DNA of 64,000 bases from Paracoccaceae bacterium (GCA_021775315.1 JAJFIC010000064.1:1-64000); one strand, 5' to 3'. Shown: positions 1-8,954, counted from the stretch's first letter. Made by a program: numbers and translations. The notes: generated by a model not told the origin, from the letters alone.

Positions 1-342
1 TTGAGACAGCATGGTGTTGTAATTCAGGTCTTGTTCCATGCCTTCCCACAATTTCAGGGAATGCGAGTAGAATTGCGAATTGCCTTCCAGCATGTAATTT
101 GCGCGCACAATCGTGGTGTTGCGTCCGACATTGCCACCCCCAAGATAGCCACGTTCCAGCACCGCCACATTGGTCAGGCCATGATTTTTGGCCAGATAAT
201 ACGCCGTCGACAAGCCATGCCCGCCGCCGCCGATAATTATCGCATCGTAATGGGATTTCGGTTCAGGGTTTCGCCAGACTGGTTTCCAGCCCTTGTTTCC
301 GGTCAAACCGTTTTTGAATATTTCCCAGGCCGAATAACGCAT
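1..342 (-). CDS. soxB: Sarcosine oxidase beta subunit, 5' part only
   Basis: This is the first 114 codons of a gene that runs off the left edge of the window. The protein begins [13 protein letters not shown] and has an FAD-binding Rossmann motif ([19 protein letters not shown]) near residues 33-51, followed by [17 protein letters not shown]. This matches the N-terminus of the beta subunit of heterotetrameric sarcosine oxidase, which oxidatively demethylates sarcosine to glycine and passes one-carbon units to tetrahydrofolate. A GGGGG stretch precedes the ATG. The delta, alpha and gamma subunits would be expected beyond the left edge; this is inference. Family call is strong even though only the N-terminus is visible. 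Confidence 0.85.
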   Translation of the reverse strand, partial: MRYSAWEIFKNGLTGNKGWKPVWRNPEPKSHYDAIIIGGGGHGLSTAYYLAKNHGLTNVAVLERGYLGGGNVGRNTTIVRANYMLEGNSQFYSHSLKLWEGMEQDLNYNTMLSQ

Positions 343-447
343 TTGTTCCCCCGATCAAGCCACAAGCACAGAACCAGCAGTCACAAGGATATTCAACCTG
401 AAAATGACAAATCCGCGCCTGTTCGGGACAAAAACCGCGCCTTAAAA

Positions 448-1002
448 TCAGAAATCGGCGTTGGCCAGTTGGGATGTGAATCTGGGTCGCGTCACCACAA
501 CATTCGACCATGTGCGAGCCAGCAGGCCAACATCGTATGATGGGAAATACGGCACATAGGTTTCTGACAGAATGACAGTTTCCCCTGAGGCCATAAGCGG
601 CAGATAATTTTCATCCAACTCGCGTGTATAAATCTCGGCCGTTGTCAGGCTGCTGGCGGTGCCTGTGCTATAGCTCCACTCGATTGAATAGCCCTGATCC
701 GAGGTATATTTGACGCTGCTGACCCGGATCCAGACATCGGTTTCAATTCGGGTCATAAATTTCAGCATGGTTTCCATGCCGTCCAGATAATCGTTATCCA
801 CCTGAATTTGCCGCGACAGAATATCCCCAATCATATAGGATGCTTTCACGGATGTGTTGTGCGTGCGGAACGCATCAAAGAACGAGAAGCTGGCGGCGTA
901 CCACCAGAATAACATCGGCAAAACCAGCATAAACTCAACCGAAACCGAACCACTGTGTTCAGCCCTGAAGATGCGTAGCCGTGTGATGAAATCTTTGAAC
1001 AT
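448..1002 (-). CDS. TadE-family pilus assembly (pseudopilin-like) protein
   Basis: A 184-residue protein with a short cytoplasmic N-terminus, the TadE-like box GSVSVEFMLVLP and one membrane helix (about residues 17-38), then a periplasmic domain. TadE/TadF-type minor pseudopilins work with the Tad (Flp) pilus machine. I chose the ATG at 1002 because GAGG lies just upstream and because it places the protein directly after the preceding gene (4 bp gap); an in-frame start further upstream would overlap that gene. It is the last of three same-strand genes (1552-3249, 1007-1546, 448-1002) of the Tad type. No TadA ATPase, secretin or Flp pilin lies in this window, so the rest of the machine must be elsewhere. 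Confidence 0.8.
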   Translation of the reverse strand: MFKDFITRLRIFRAEHSGSVSVEFMLVLPMLFWWYAASFSFFDAFRTHNTSVKASYMIGDILSRQIQVDNDYLDGMETMLKFMTRIETDVWIRVSSVKYTSDQGYSIEWSYSTGTASSLTTAEIYTRELDENYLPLMASGETVILSETYVPYFPSYDVGLLARTWSNVVVTRPRFTSQLANADF

Positions 1003-1006
1003 CACG

Positions 1007-1546
1007 CTACCTCGGCTCATTTGCAAAAGCAGATGTTGCAAGAATGCGCACGCCACCGCTTGCGTCTTTGGTCAATGCCAGGCCCAAACCGGATGTCGGG
1101 AACAATGGTTCAATCACAACGCAGGCACGCACGAACATGATGTCGTTTTCGCCGCCGGCATTGAAAGAAACCACTGGCTCGACCTCAGATTCGCGATCAA
1201 TACAATCGGCGGATTTGTCCGGCATATCCCATGTGGCAGACGAAATTGGTGTCATTTCGATCTGAATGACCTCGACGCAATCTTGCAAGATCAACGCATT
1301 TTCGCAGATCATTTCTTTGACCGCGTCATGGGTGATATCAGCGGAACCGGGTGCCAGCCGGATTGCACGCACCGTAATATCCAGCCCGCGATCCAGCATA
1401 ACCATTTTGGTCATCAGCAACCCACCCTCGAACACCGACAGAAAAATGGTCATAAAAACCGGAAAGACGATGGCAAATTCCACCGTCACTGAACCGTCTT
1501 CACCTTTGGTGAAACGCCGTATCAGTTTTCCAATTCGCCTAAGCAT
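1007..1546 (-). CDS. TadE-family pilus assembly protein
   Basis: A 179-residue protein with a basic N-terminus, the TadE motif GSVTVEFAIVFPVF and one membrane helix at about residues 18-45. The rest is periplasmic with four or so cysteines that could form disulphides. It is a second TadE-like pseudopilin in the same operon as its neighbours: 5 bp after the vWA gene (1552-3249) and 4 bp before the third gene. The two TadE-like proteins share only the N-terminal box, so they are paralogues of the family and not a recent duplication. Confidence 0.82.
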   Translation of the reverse strand: MLRRIGKLIRRFTKGEDGSVTVEFAIVFPVFMTIFLSVFEGGLLMTKMVMLDRGLDITVRAIRLAPGSADITHDAVKEMICENALILQDCVEVIQIEMTPISSATWDMPDKSADCIDRESEVEPVVSFNAGGENDIMFVRACVVIEPLFPTSGLGLALTKDASGGVRILATSAFANEPR

Positions 1547-1551
1547 TTTCG

Positions 1552-3249
1552 CTATTGCACCAGTTTGAGTTTTTGAATTGTTGCAGCGATGGCGCTGAAC
1601 GCATCGCCAATTTCCAGACCATCAACGTCGTAGTAATGCGCGCTGGACGAAGCGCAGGCTTCCATCACGTCTTCCCCATGTGACGGCGCTTCAAAACCGA
1701 TTGTGAACACCGTAATCCCGGCAGATCTGGCAGCAGAACACACGTCAAGCAGGCGGTCATCTGAACTGTCGCCGTCAACGATGGTTTCGTAGGAATAGTA
1801 GTAGTCGTAATAATTCGAGCTGTTCCAATCGTAGAAATAACTCGCCACATAACGCGTGCTGAACAGCGCCCATAATTCAGGGTATGACAATTGTACGGCT
1901 GTGCTGGTGCCACTTGATCCAATCGAAACCTCGGTGCAGGACCAGTACCAGCGCCAGCCCCATCTTTCCCAGCCGCAGACGGTCTCGGTGCTGGCGGAAG
2001 CACCAATCGGTTCGTCATTCCAAGTGCTGTTGTGCGGATAGTAATATTGATCATACCCGGCGTCATAAACTGAATATTTCTGCGTTGAACTGGCCGAGGC
2101 CGAACTGTCGACCCAGATATTAGATGCCCCGCTTTTACGGCTTTGTTTGATGTCATACTGACTGGTGTTTTCGCCATCGGTCATCAGAATGATGACTTTC
2201 ATGGTGTCCGCTTCGGTATAGGCCGCTGGCCGATCGCTAAGGCCCGCTGCAATGTCGCCCGAAGTGACCATGCTGGCCACAACCGGTTGGCTGGATGGGT
2301 CAAGCAGGGCCACGCCCCATTTCATGCCGATGTCCGCCGCTGTGTTGCCATCGGCGACCAGATCATCAATCCGGTCATCCAGATCGGTTTCGCTGATCGA
2401 CAACGCAAGAATACCCAGACTGTCGCTTGTCTGACACCACGGATCGCCGATTGGCGAGGTGCTGTTGTTGGTTGAAAGATCGAAATGCGCCAACCGCTCA
2501 AGCGATTGATCCGGCGTCAGCGCGGCCGAGGCGAAATCTTCGTCGTCAAACCGCACGCAGTTCGACGAGCTATGTTCTGAACTGACATTGTATTCCTCAA
2601 TCAACCTAGAGCCAACATTGACGTTGGCATTGTAAGGCACAATCGAGATGGAGACCTGCCCCGGGTCGCTGGCGCTTAGCAGGGTTTCAACGAAATCCTT
2701 GGCGGCACTTTTCATGTTATAAAGCCGCGAATACCAAGCCATCGAGCCAGAAATATCCAGTACAATTGAAATCTCGACATTCTGAATGCGTTCTTCGGCT
2801 GTGGCATCTGACAGCGCGGTCATTGAATCAATGCCAACCATATTCAGGAAAATGCTATCGACCGTCGAAGATACCGTGGCCGTTACCGTGCGATAATTCA
2901 GGCCCTCATCCACGTTAACCGTCAATTCGTAATTCGTCAGGCCCGATTTGGCGAAATAATCAACAACCACATCTTCAGCGTCCAACGTTTGGTTCAGCGA
3001 CGCCGCCGCCAGCAAAGAGCGATCCAAAGTGGCCTGCATCCGGGTGCGGGTGTTTTCAAAACGCATGAAATCAACGGCCATTCCGGCCCCAGCCAACATG
3101 CCAATCAGGCAGATCAGCGCAAACACCACCATCGCGCCACGTTCGTCGCTGTGAAATTTCGCCACCCTATTACGGGCCGCACACAACAGGCCCGGCGTCA
3201 CCGCCAGCCCCGCGCGTTTTTGCCCCGCCATCAGGTCTGTGAATTTCAT
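1552..3249 (-). CDS. TadG-like protein with von Willebrand factor A domain
   Basis: A 565-residue protein. Residues about 35-63 hold a TadE/G-like segment (ERGAMVVFALICLIGML) with one membrane helix. A vWA domain starts near residue 157, with the MIDAS metal motif LDISGSM (Asp165, Ser167, Ser169) and a later IILMTDGENT strand; it ends near the C-terminus with the AHYYDVDG segment. Inside the vWA domain is an insertion exceptionally rich in Tyr and Trp with one Cys pair. TadG proteins tether or organise Tad pili at the envelope. I chose the ATG at 3249 (GGAG upstream); the longer reading frame adds 69 unlikely residues. First gene of the three-gene operon. Confidence 0.85.
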   Translation of the reverse strand: MKFTDLMAGQKRAGLAVTPGLLCAARNRVAKFHSDERGAMVVFALICLIGMLAGAGMAVDFMRFENTRTRMQATLDRSLLAAASLNQTLDAEDVVVDYFAKSGLTNYELTVNVDEGLNYRTVTATVSSTVDSIFLNMVGIDSMTALSDATAEERIQNVEISIVLDISGSMAWYSRLYNMKSAAKDFVETLLSASDPGQVSISIVPYNANVNVGSRLIEEYNVSSEHSSSNCVRFDDEDFASAALTPDQSLERLAHFDLSTNNSTSPIGDPWCQTSDSLGILALSISETDLDDRIDDLVADGNTAADIGMKWGVALLDPSSQPVVASMVTSGDIAAGLSDRPAAYTEADTMKVIILMTDGENTSQYDIKQSRKSGASNIWVDSSASASSTQKYSVYDAGYDQYYYPHNSTWNDEPIGASASTETVCGWERWGWRWYWSCTEVSIGSSGTSTAVQLSYPELWALFSTRYVASYFYDWNSSNYYDYYYSYETIVDGDSSDDRLLDVCSAARSAGITVFTIGFEAPSHGEDVMEACASSSAHYYDVDGLEIGDAFSAIAATIQKLKLVQ

Positions 3250-3518
3250 CGGTAGCACTCCGCTGTTTTCGCTGGTCTGACACCGGCCCAAGGGCGGCCT
3301 CAATTCAGCGCATAGTCCCACCCAAAAACCCCATCCAGACCTGAGTCGGACGGATTTCGGGATAGTTCTATTTACAGCGCGATCTGTGTCCGAATTTTGG
3401 CTGGATTGCGCCTTTTTGCGACAGATATTTAGGCAAATGCTGAAATATTGTACCAATCTTAAGCATTAATCATGTTAGGTCTGGCGCTTGAACAGCGATA
3501 AAAAACCGGGGAAATGCA

Positions 3519-4949
3519 ATGGATAATCATCAGGAACCGTCCTTTCGACAATCTGTGGACATCATGTTTAACCGGGCGGTTGCCCTGATGGACTTGCCCC
3601 CCGGACTGGAAGAAAAAATAAGGGTGTGCAACGCCACATACACGGTGCGTTTCGGGGTGCGCCTGCGCGGCCAGATACAGACCTTTACCGGTTACCGATC
3701 CGTCCATTCAGAACATATGGAACCTGTCAAAGGCGGCGTCCGCTATGCAATGGGCGTCAATCAGGACGAGGTTGAAGCGTTGGCTGCCCTGATGACCTAT
3801 AAATGCGCGCTGGTGGAAACGCCCTTTGGCGGCTCCAAAGGCGGTTTGCGGATTGATCCGCGCGAATACGAAGAATACGAACTTGAAATGATCACCCGGC
3901 GCTTTGCCTATGAGCTGATCAAACGCGACCTGATCAACCCGTCACAAAACGTGCCCGCCCCCGATATGGGAACTGGCGAGCGTGAAATGGCCTGGATCGC
4001 GGATCAGTTTGCCCGCATGAACACCACCGATATCAACAGCCGCGCCTGCGTTACAGGCAAGCCACTGAACGCTGGCGGTATTCAGGGCCGGGTCGAAGCA
4101 ACAGGGCGCGGCGTGCAATATGCGCTACAGGAATTTTTCCGCTATGACGAAGACAAGTCCCAAGCGGGGTTGACCGGCAGCCTCGATGGCAAGCGCATCA
4201 TCGTTCAGGGGCTGGGCAATGTAGGATATCACGCCGCGCAATTTCTATCGACTGAAGATGGCGTTCTGATCACTGGTATTGTTGAACGCGACGGCGCACT
4301 GGTCAATGAAAGCGGCATGAATGTCGATGCCGTTCGCGCCCATCTGGCCGAAACCGGCGGCGTCAAAGGCTGTAGCGAAGGCACCTATGTCGCCGATGGT
4401 GCGCTGGTGCTGGAAAATGACTGCGACATCCTGATCCCGGCAGCCCTTGAAGGCGTGATCAACATGCGAAACGCGGCAAATATCAAAGCACCGCTGATTA
4501 TCGAGGCCGCCAACGGCCCGGTCACCTCTGGTGCTGATGAAATTCTACGCAATCGCGGCTGCGTCATCATCCCGGATATGTACGCCAACGCAGGCGGGGT
4601 GACCGTGTCATATTTCGAATGGGTCAAAAACCTCAGCCATATCCGCTTTGGCAGGATGCAGCGCCGCCAGGAAGAATCGCGCCATTTGCTGCTGGTCGAG
4701 GAATTGCAGCGCATAGCAGGCGAAAGCGGGCAGAAGAACAAACTTTCTGACGATTTCGTGCGCAAATACCTGCATGGCGCGGGTGAATTGGAACTGGTCC
4801 GTTCAGGATTGGACGACACAATGCGCGCCGCCTATCAGGCCATGCGAGAGGTTTGGCACGGCCGAAACGATGTGACGGACTTGCGGGTCGCGGCCTATCT
4901 GGTGTCAATCGGACGGGTGGCGGCGAGTTATCGCGCGAAGGGTTTATAG
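3519..4949 (+). CDS. Glutamate dehydrogenase (Glu/Leu/Phe/Val family)
   Basis: A 476-residue Glu/Leu/Phe/Val dehydrogenase, which interconverts glutamate and 2-oxoglutarate plus ammonia with NAD(P). The dimerisation/catalytic domain carries PVKGGVRYA (Lys71), the signature MTYKCALVETPFGGSKGGL (Lys95, Lys107) and PAPDMGTGEREMAW (Asp149). A Rossmann domain with VQGLGNVGYHAAQ follows in the middle of the protein. The length fits hexameric GDH and is too long for leucine dehydrogenase. Coenzyme preference cannot be read with confidence. The upstream 269 bp region separates it from the divergent Tad operon and must hold both promoters. Confidence 0.9.
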   Translation: MDNHQEPSFRQSVDIMFNRAVALMDLPPGLEEKIRVCNATYTVRFGVRLRGQIQTFTGYRSVHSEHMEPVKGGVRYAMGVNQDEVEALAALMTYKCALVETPFGGSKGGLRIDPREYEEYELEMITRRFAYELIKRDLINPSQNVPAPDMGTGEREMAWIADQFARMNTTDINSRACVTGKPLNAGGIQGRVEATGRGVQYALQEFFRYDEDKSQAGLTGSLDGKRIIVQGLGNVGYHAAQFLSTEDGVLITGIVERDGALVNESGMNVDAVRAHLAETGGVKGCSEGTYVADGALVLENDCDILIPAALEGVINMRNAANIKAPLIIEAANGPVTSGADEILRNRGCVIIPDMYANAGGVTVSYFEWVKNLSHIRFGRMQRRQEESRHLLLVEELQRIAGESGQKNKLSDDFVRKYLHGAGELELVRSGLDDTMRAAYQAMREVWHGRNDVTDLRVAAYLVSIGRVAASYRAKGL

Positions 4950-4970
4950 TACCAAGGGCCGACAAATAAA

Positions 4971-5819
4971 TCAGTCGATAAACGCATCATTACGCTGACC
5001 TGCCCGTTCATAGTGAATGGGCAGGACCCTGCCGTAAAGCTGCTGACAACGCTCAGGGGTCGCCACCATGCCGGGCTCTTCAACATACGAAAAGATACCG
5101 ACATAACGCGGGGTTGGCCCGTCAAGTGGCGCAACCCGATGCAATGAATACCGCCCACGAAACAGTTGCAGATCGCCCGGTTCCAGCCGCAGCGATGTCA
5201 CCAGATCCGAGGTGCCATCCAGCACGGATTTCACAGCCTCAAAATTCTCACCCTGCTGTCTGATATTGGGCGCATATTCAAATGCACCGCCTGAGTCCGC
5301 GTTTTGCACCGCCAGCGTGACCGTGAAATTATTTGTGTCGAAATGCCAAGGAAACCCGGTTCCGCCGACGGCCATATTCACCATCGCATCGGCCAAGGGA
5401 TCGGCGTAGCGATAAAAGCTCGGCTCTTGCAGGCACGCCTGAATGAGATCATCAAATCCCGGAAAATCCTGCACCCGGCGCAGCGGCCCGTCCTTGGCAA
5501 AATTGTCCGCCGGAATAAAGGCATTCGAGCGATCGAAAAACTGCCGTTTGGGATGGTCCGACGGCAGCGTTTCATCATCTTGCGTGAAATAGGCATTGGT
5601 GCGGTTAAAGGATTTATGCGCGTGCGCCGAGGCTTTGTCGGCCTCTTGCACCAACGCCGCAACCCCGTCTGGCGTCAGGAACCCTTTTAACACCGCGCAT
5701 CCGTCTGCTGCAAGTGCTGCACGTGTTTGCGCCAAAACCTCGCGATAGCGTTCGCTGTCTGGCAGATGGATCGGATAGCGTGTCAAATCGATCAGGTCTG
5801 TTGCGGTTTCAATCATCAT
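4971..5819 (-). CDS. Fe(II)/2-oxoglutarate-dependent dioxygenase, BesD/HalD-like family
   Basis: A 282-residue non-haem iron enzyme. The iron facial triad can be read as His159-x-Asp161 (PWHFDTNNF) and His227 (SLHRVAP), with Arg238 as the probable 2-oxoglutarate carboxylate binder. The surrounding text (HFDTNNFTVTLAVQ, GGAFEYAPNIR) recalls the family that includes the free-amino-acid radical halogenases BesD/HalD. Those halogenases lack the Asp ligand; here it is present, so hydroxylation is expected. Start is one of two tandem ATGs behind GGGGGA. It lies 8 bp after the dehydrogenase at 5828-6787 and is almost certainly cotranscribed with it. The substrate is unknown; an amino acid or similar small zwitterion is an inference. 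Confidence 0.75.
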   Translation of the reverse strand: MMIETATDLIDLTRYPIHLPDSERYREVLAQTRAALAADGCAVLKGFLTPDGVAALVQEADKASAHAHKSFNRTNAYFTQDDETLPSDHPKRQFFDRSNAFIPADNFAKDGPLRRVQDFPGFDDLIQACLQEPSFYRYADPLADAMVNMAVGGTGFPWHFDTNNFTVTLAVQNADSGGAFEYAPNIRQQGENFEAVKSVLDGTSDLVTSLRLEPGDLQLFRGRYSLHRVAPLDGPTPRYVGIFSYVEEPGMVATPERCQQLYGRVLPIHYERAGQRNDAFID

Positions 5820-5827
5820 AAATCCCC

Positions 5828-6787
5828 CTAGCGTGGCGTGTTCGTATTAACCTCGTATCCCGGCTCTTCCGGTTCATCGTCTGTCATTTCAGGCGGGAAT
5901 CCCGGCGCGCGAATGTCCAGACCGCTGGCCTCTTCCAGACGCCGAATGATGTTTGGCGAAAGTTCACGATCTCCAAACCGTTTGATGCCATCATCAAATA
6001 TATCAATCAGAACCGGGCTGATTTCCAACGGCACACCGGCCCTATCGGCCACGTCCTGAAACAGGCCAATATCCTTGCGGACCAGATCCATTGTGAAGGA
6101 AATATCGCGCGACCCGTTCAGGATCACCTGACTTTCGGTTTCATGCACAAAAGACGTTCCCGACGAAATCTTGATGGCCTCGTAGGTGGTGTTCAAATCC
6201 ATTCCCGCTGCCTTGGCCGTAACCAGAGCCTCGCAACAGGTGACCAGATTTGCGGTTGCCAGATAGTTTGTCATCACTTTCAAAACACTGGCCGAGCCGA
6301 GTTCGCCCGTGTGCAAAACCCGCCGCCCCATGGTTGTCAGCAACGGCAAAATCCGTTCAAACACCGCGCGTTCACAGCCCGCAAAGATTGAAATATTGCC
6401 CGTATCGGCCCGGTGGCAGCCACCCGAAACCGGACAATCAACCGCGGCACCACCTTTGGCGATCACCTTGGCACCCAGTCGCTTGACCTCGGCCTCGTCC
6501 GTGGTCGACATTTCCATCCAGATTTTGCCAGCCGAAATGCCTTCAAGCAAACCATCGGGTTCCTCCATCACCGCCGCCGAAATCGCGGGTGACGGCAGGC
6601 AAGTGATGACCGCATCGCAATCGCGCATCATCTGCGCCGGGCTTGCGCCCTTTTTCGCACCCAAATCAACAAATTTCTGAACCAGATCGTCGCTCAGATC
6701 ATGCACCGTCAGATCGACGCCGTTGCGCAGCAGGCTGCCTGATAGTTTGCTGCCGACATTACCCAGCCCAATAAAACCGATTTTCAT
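5828..6787 (-). CDS. NAD(P)-dependent beta-hydroxyacid dehydrogenase (3-hydroxyisobutyrate dehydrogenase family)
   Basis: A 319-residue protein starting MKIGFIGLGNVGSKL, the Rossmann motif of this family. The substrate-binding signature is DCPVSGG (about 117-123) and the catalytic lysine is Lys170 in LKVMTNYL. A short acidic, proline-containing tail ends the protein. Family members oxidise 3-hydroxyisobutyrate, tartronate semialdehyde and related beta-hydroxyacids. I chose the ATG at 6787 (GGAG 9 bases upstream), because the longer frame adds 47 unrelated residues. The gene precedes a 2OG dioxygenase by 8 bp, so one plausible scheme is hydroxylation by one enzyme and oxidation of the resulting alcohol by the other; that order is speculative. 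Confidence 0.82.
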   Translation of the reverse strand: MKIGFIGLGNVGSKLSGSLLRNGVDLTVHDLSDDLVQKFVDLGAKKGASPAQMMRDCDAVITCLPSPAISAAVMEEPDGLLEGISAGKIWMEMSTTDEAEVKRLGAKVIAKGGAAVDCPVSGGCHRADTGNISIFAGCERAVFERILPLLTTMGRRVLHTGELGSASVLKVMTNYLATANLVTCCEALVTAKAAGMDLNTTYEAIKISSGTSFVHETESQVILNGSRDISFTMDLVRKDIGLFQDVADRAGVPLEISPVLIDIFDDGIKRFGDRELSPNIIRRLEEASGLDIRAPGFPPEMTDDEPEEPGYEVNTNTPR

Positions 6788-6903
6788 CCATGACACTCCG
6801 AAAGTTTTCTGTTGCCCTAGGAACACCCGCGAAGCCGTCGGTTTTCTCGTCTGGTTGCGACACGGATATTTCGCATTTTGGCATCGACGGGATTTTATTG
6901 TTT

Positions 6904-6933
6904 TCAAAATGGAAACAGTAAGTTTCATTTTGA
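6904..6933. promoter_or_regulatory. Near-perfect palindrome, candidate operator
   Basis: TCAAAATGGAAAC and GTTTCATTTTGA form inverted arms around a 5-base centre, with a single extra G in the left arm. It lies in the divergent promoter region between the dehydrogenase/dioxygenase pair (start 6787) and the pirin gene (start 6991). The GGAAAC/GTTTC core resembles sites of RpiR- or GntR-type sugar/acid catabolism regulators, but no regulator gene is adjacent, so the family is a guess. Confidence 0.5.
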
Positions 6934-6990
6934 CTTATTGTTTACCTCGCTGACCCTCCCATATGGTATCCCGAACCAAGGAGAATCCAA

Positions 6991-7902
6991 ATGTCCGTCA
7001 GACCCGTCAAATCATTGACCCAAGCCCAGCCAACTATGGAAGGTGCCGGGGTGCATTTGCATCGCGCCTTTGGATTTCACGACCCGACAATGCTGGATCC
7101 GTTTTTGTTGTTCGACGATTTTCGCAATGAATCGCCCGAGGCCTATCTGCGCGGTTTTCCGTGGCATCCGCATCGTGGCATTGAAACCATCACTTACGTT
7201 CTGTCCGGCACGGTCGAACATGGGGATTCGCTGGGCAATAACGGCACATTGGGCGCTGGCGACATCCAGTGGATGACCGCCGGGTCCGGCATCATGCATC
7301 AGGAAATGCCCAAAGGGAACGCCAGCGGGCAGATGCACGGGTTTCAGTTATGGGCGAACCTGCCTGCCTCGCTGAAAATGACCGACCCGCGCTATCAGGA
7401 TGTGCCGTCGGTCGAGATTCCTGAGATATTCGAGGACGACGGCACAGTGGTTCGCGTCATTATCGGTGACTTCTGGGGCCGCAAAGGCCCGGTCGATGGC
7501 ATCGCCGCTGATCCACAGTATCTGGATATTTCGATCCCCGCCGGTGTCAAAAAGACATTTCCGATGGAGACCTATCGCAAAACATTCGCCTATATCTTTG
7601 AAGGCAGCGGCAGCTTCTCCGACGCCTCAGCGCCAAAAGGTGTGTTGTTGGAAAAAGAACTGGACGGTGTTGAGGTCAATATCCGCGATCTGTCCGGCGA
7701 CCGCACTTTGGTCGAATTTGACAGCGGTGATTCCGTCAGCGTTCAGGCCGGGCCCGAAGGTATTCGGTTTTTGCTGGTATCCGGCGCGCCAATCAAAGAA
7801 CCCGTCGCCTGGCACGGGCCGATTGTGATGAACACACGCGGCGAACTTAAAAAGGCGTTTCAGGATTTACAAAACGGGACGTTCATCCAGTCAAACGGCT
7901 AA
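6991..7902 (+). CDS. Pirin family protein (cupin)
   Basis: A 303-residue double-cupin protein. The N-terminal cupin has the pirin metal site: WHPHRGIET gives His59 and His61, and MHQEMP gives His103 and Glu105. A second cupin (pirin_C) follows after residue 170 (ISIPAGVKKTFP). Bacterial pirins have been reported as quercetin dioxygenases or as binding partners of metabolic enzymes; which applies here cannot be read. AAGGAG precedes the ATG by 8 bases. It is divergent from the dioxygenase/dehydrogenase pair and may share the palindrome at 6904-6933. Confidence 0.88.
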   Translation: MSVRPVKSLTQAQPTMEGAGVHLHRAFGFHDPTMLDPFLLFDDFRNESPEAYLRGFPWHPHRGIETITYVLSGTVEHGDSLGNNGTLGAGDIQWMTAGSGIMHQEMPKGNASGQMHGFQLWANLPASLKMTDPRYQDVPSVEIPEIFEDDGTVVRVIIGDFWGRKGPVDGIAADPQYLDISIPAGVKKTFPMETYRKTFAYIFEGSGSFSDASAPKGVLLEKELDGVEVNIRDLSGDRTLVEFDSGDSVSVQAGPEGIRFLLVSGAPIKEPVAWHGPIVMNTRGELKKAFQDLQNGTFIQSNG

Positions 7903-7918
7903 GCCGGCCCAAACGGCA

Positions 7919-8284
7919 TCACGCAACGTAGACGACGACAAGGATAAACAGAACCAAAAGCAGCGCAAGATTGACCACAAGGCCCGTCATCCAGCCGCCG
8001 CGCCGGCGGGTGCGGATGGCCTTGCGGTCGATTTTTTCCAAATGCTCAACACATTGTTTCCGCGCCTCAACCACCCGGGCGGGGTCATATAGATGTGCGT
8101 GTTTGGGGTTATTGCAGCGGGCTTCGGCTTCGACCAGATAGGCCGCTTGGGCGCGGATGTTCTTGGGCAATCGCCGACCGGCGCTCTTAACTTTCTGGTT
8201 TAAATCCCGGCCCTTAGCCGACATTTTCTCAACCAGCAATTCCTCGATCTCGGCGGTCACCGAGCCAAGCGATGTCTTGTACAT
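7919..8284 (-). CDS. Hypothetical protein with C-terminal membrane anchor
   Basis: A 121-residue protein I do not recognise by family. It is basic and helical over residues 1-95, with a Cys-Asn-Asn-Pro segment near 58 and a second Cys near 78, then RTRRRGGW and a single hydrophobic helix at the very C-terminus (about 100-120). This is the layout of a tail-anchored inner membrane protein. GGGAG lies 6 bases before the ATG, and codon usage matches neighbours, so the gene is likely real. It converges with the pirin gene. Confidence 0.65.
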   Translation of the reverse strand: MYKTSLGSVTAEIEELLVEKMSAKGRDLNQKVKSAGRRLPKNIRAQAAYLVEAEARCNNPKHAHLYDPARVVEARKQCVEHLEKIDRKAIRTRRRGGWMTGLVVNLALLLVLFILVVVYVA

Positions 8285-8422
8285 GCCTGTCTCCCGTCGG
8301 GGGTATTATAGCCGCCACAGGGGCAGCCTTCAACAACAGTAAGACCTCGAAAACAGGCAATAAATAAGGCATGGCAATGGCCATCGCGGGGCATTTTCAG
8401 CCCCGCGTGGTGCTTTCAGCCG

Positions 8423-8821
8423 TTACGCCAACGCGCTTGCAGCCGCCTTAATTTTTACGGCCGCTTCCGGACCGATGCGGGCCAAAGTCTCGTCCTGACC
8501 CAGATCGCCAAACTGCATCATCATCGCAGGATCAATGAACCGCACCAGACATTCGCCCGGATCGACCTGATCGACCACAACGTTGCACGGCAGCATCAAA
8601 CCAATATCGGGCCGGGCTGTGATCGCCTGATGCGCCAGAACCGGGTTGCACGCGCCAAGAATGACATAGGGTCGGAAATCGACATCAATTTTGGTCTTTA
8701 AAACGGTGTTCACGTCAATCCGGGTCAGAATGCCAAACCCCTGATCCTTAAGGGCAGCGGTTACCCGTTCGATCACTTCGTCCGGTGTTCCTTTGACGGT
8801 TACGTCAATGCTCATTTCCAT
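8423..8821 (-). CDS. DUF302 domain protein
   Basis: A 132-residue protein that is essentially one DUF302 domain: an alternating strand/helix fold with the typical run YVILGACNPVLAHQAI and a following LMLPCNVVV segment containing a second Cys. The function of DUF302 is not established; members are often found near redox and metal-stress genes. The start is the ATG at 8821, placed exactly 6 bases after AGGAG; a TTG two codons earlier directly abuts the Shine-Dalgarno sequence and is unlikely. Monocistronic and divergent from the hydrolase gene at 8955. Confidence 0.8.
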   Translation of the reverse strand: MEMSIDVTVKGTPDEVIERVTAALKDQGFGILTRIDVNTVLKTKIDVDFRPYVILGACNPVLAHQAITARPDIGLMLPCNVVVDQVDPGECLVRFIDPAMMMQFGDLGQDETLARIGPEAAVKIKAAASALA

Positions 8822-8954
8822 GGTCAACTCCTAATATTCAATTTTCCTAATATGAACTTGGGGCCAAACCATCCCGATTGCAACCGCCTTGCCGAAATGA
8901 TGCAAATTCAATTATACCGCACCGGCACCGCCAACGAAAAGTCAGGGATTTCTA

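Noticed and set aside
1-540. A 179-codon + strand frame at the left edge
   Set aside because: It covers the sarcosine oxidase beta start and the end of the TadE-like gene on the minus strand; the minus-strand proteins have clear family motifs.
4971-5819. Amino-acid halogenase reading of the BesD/HalD-like gene
   Set aside because: Asp161 of the iron triad is present; known halogenases of this group lack that carboxylate so that chloride can bind iron.
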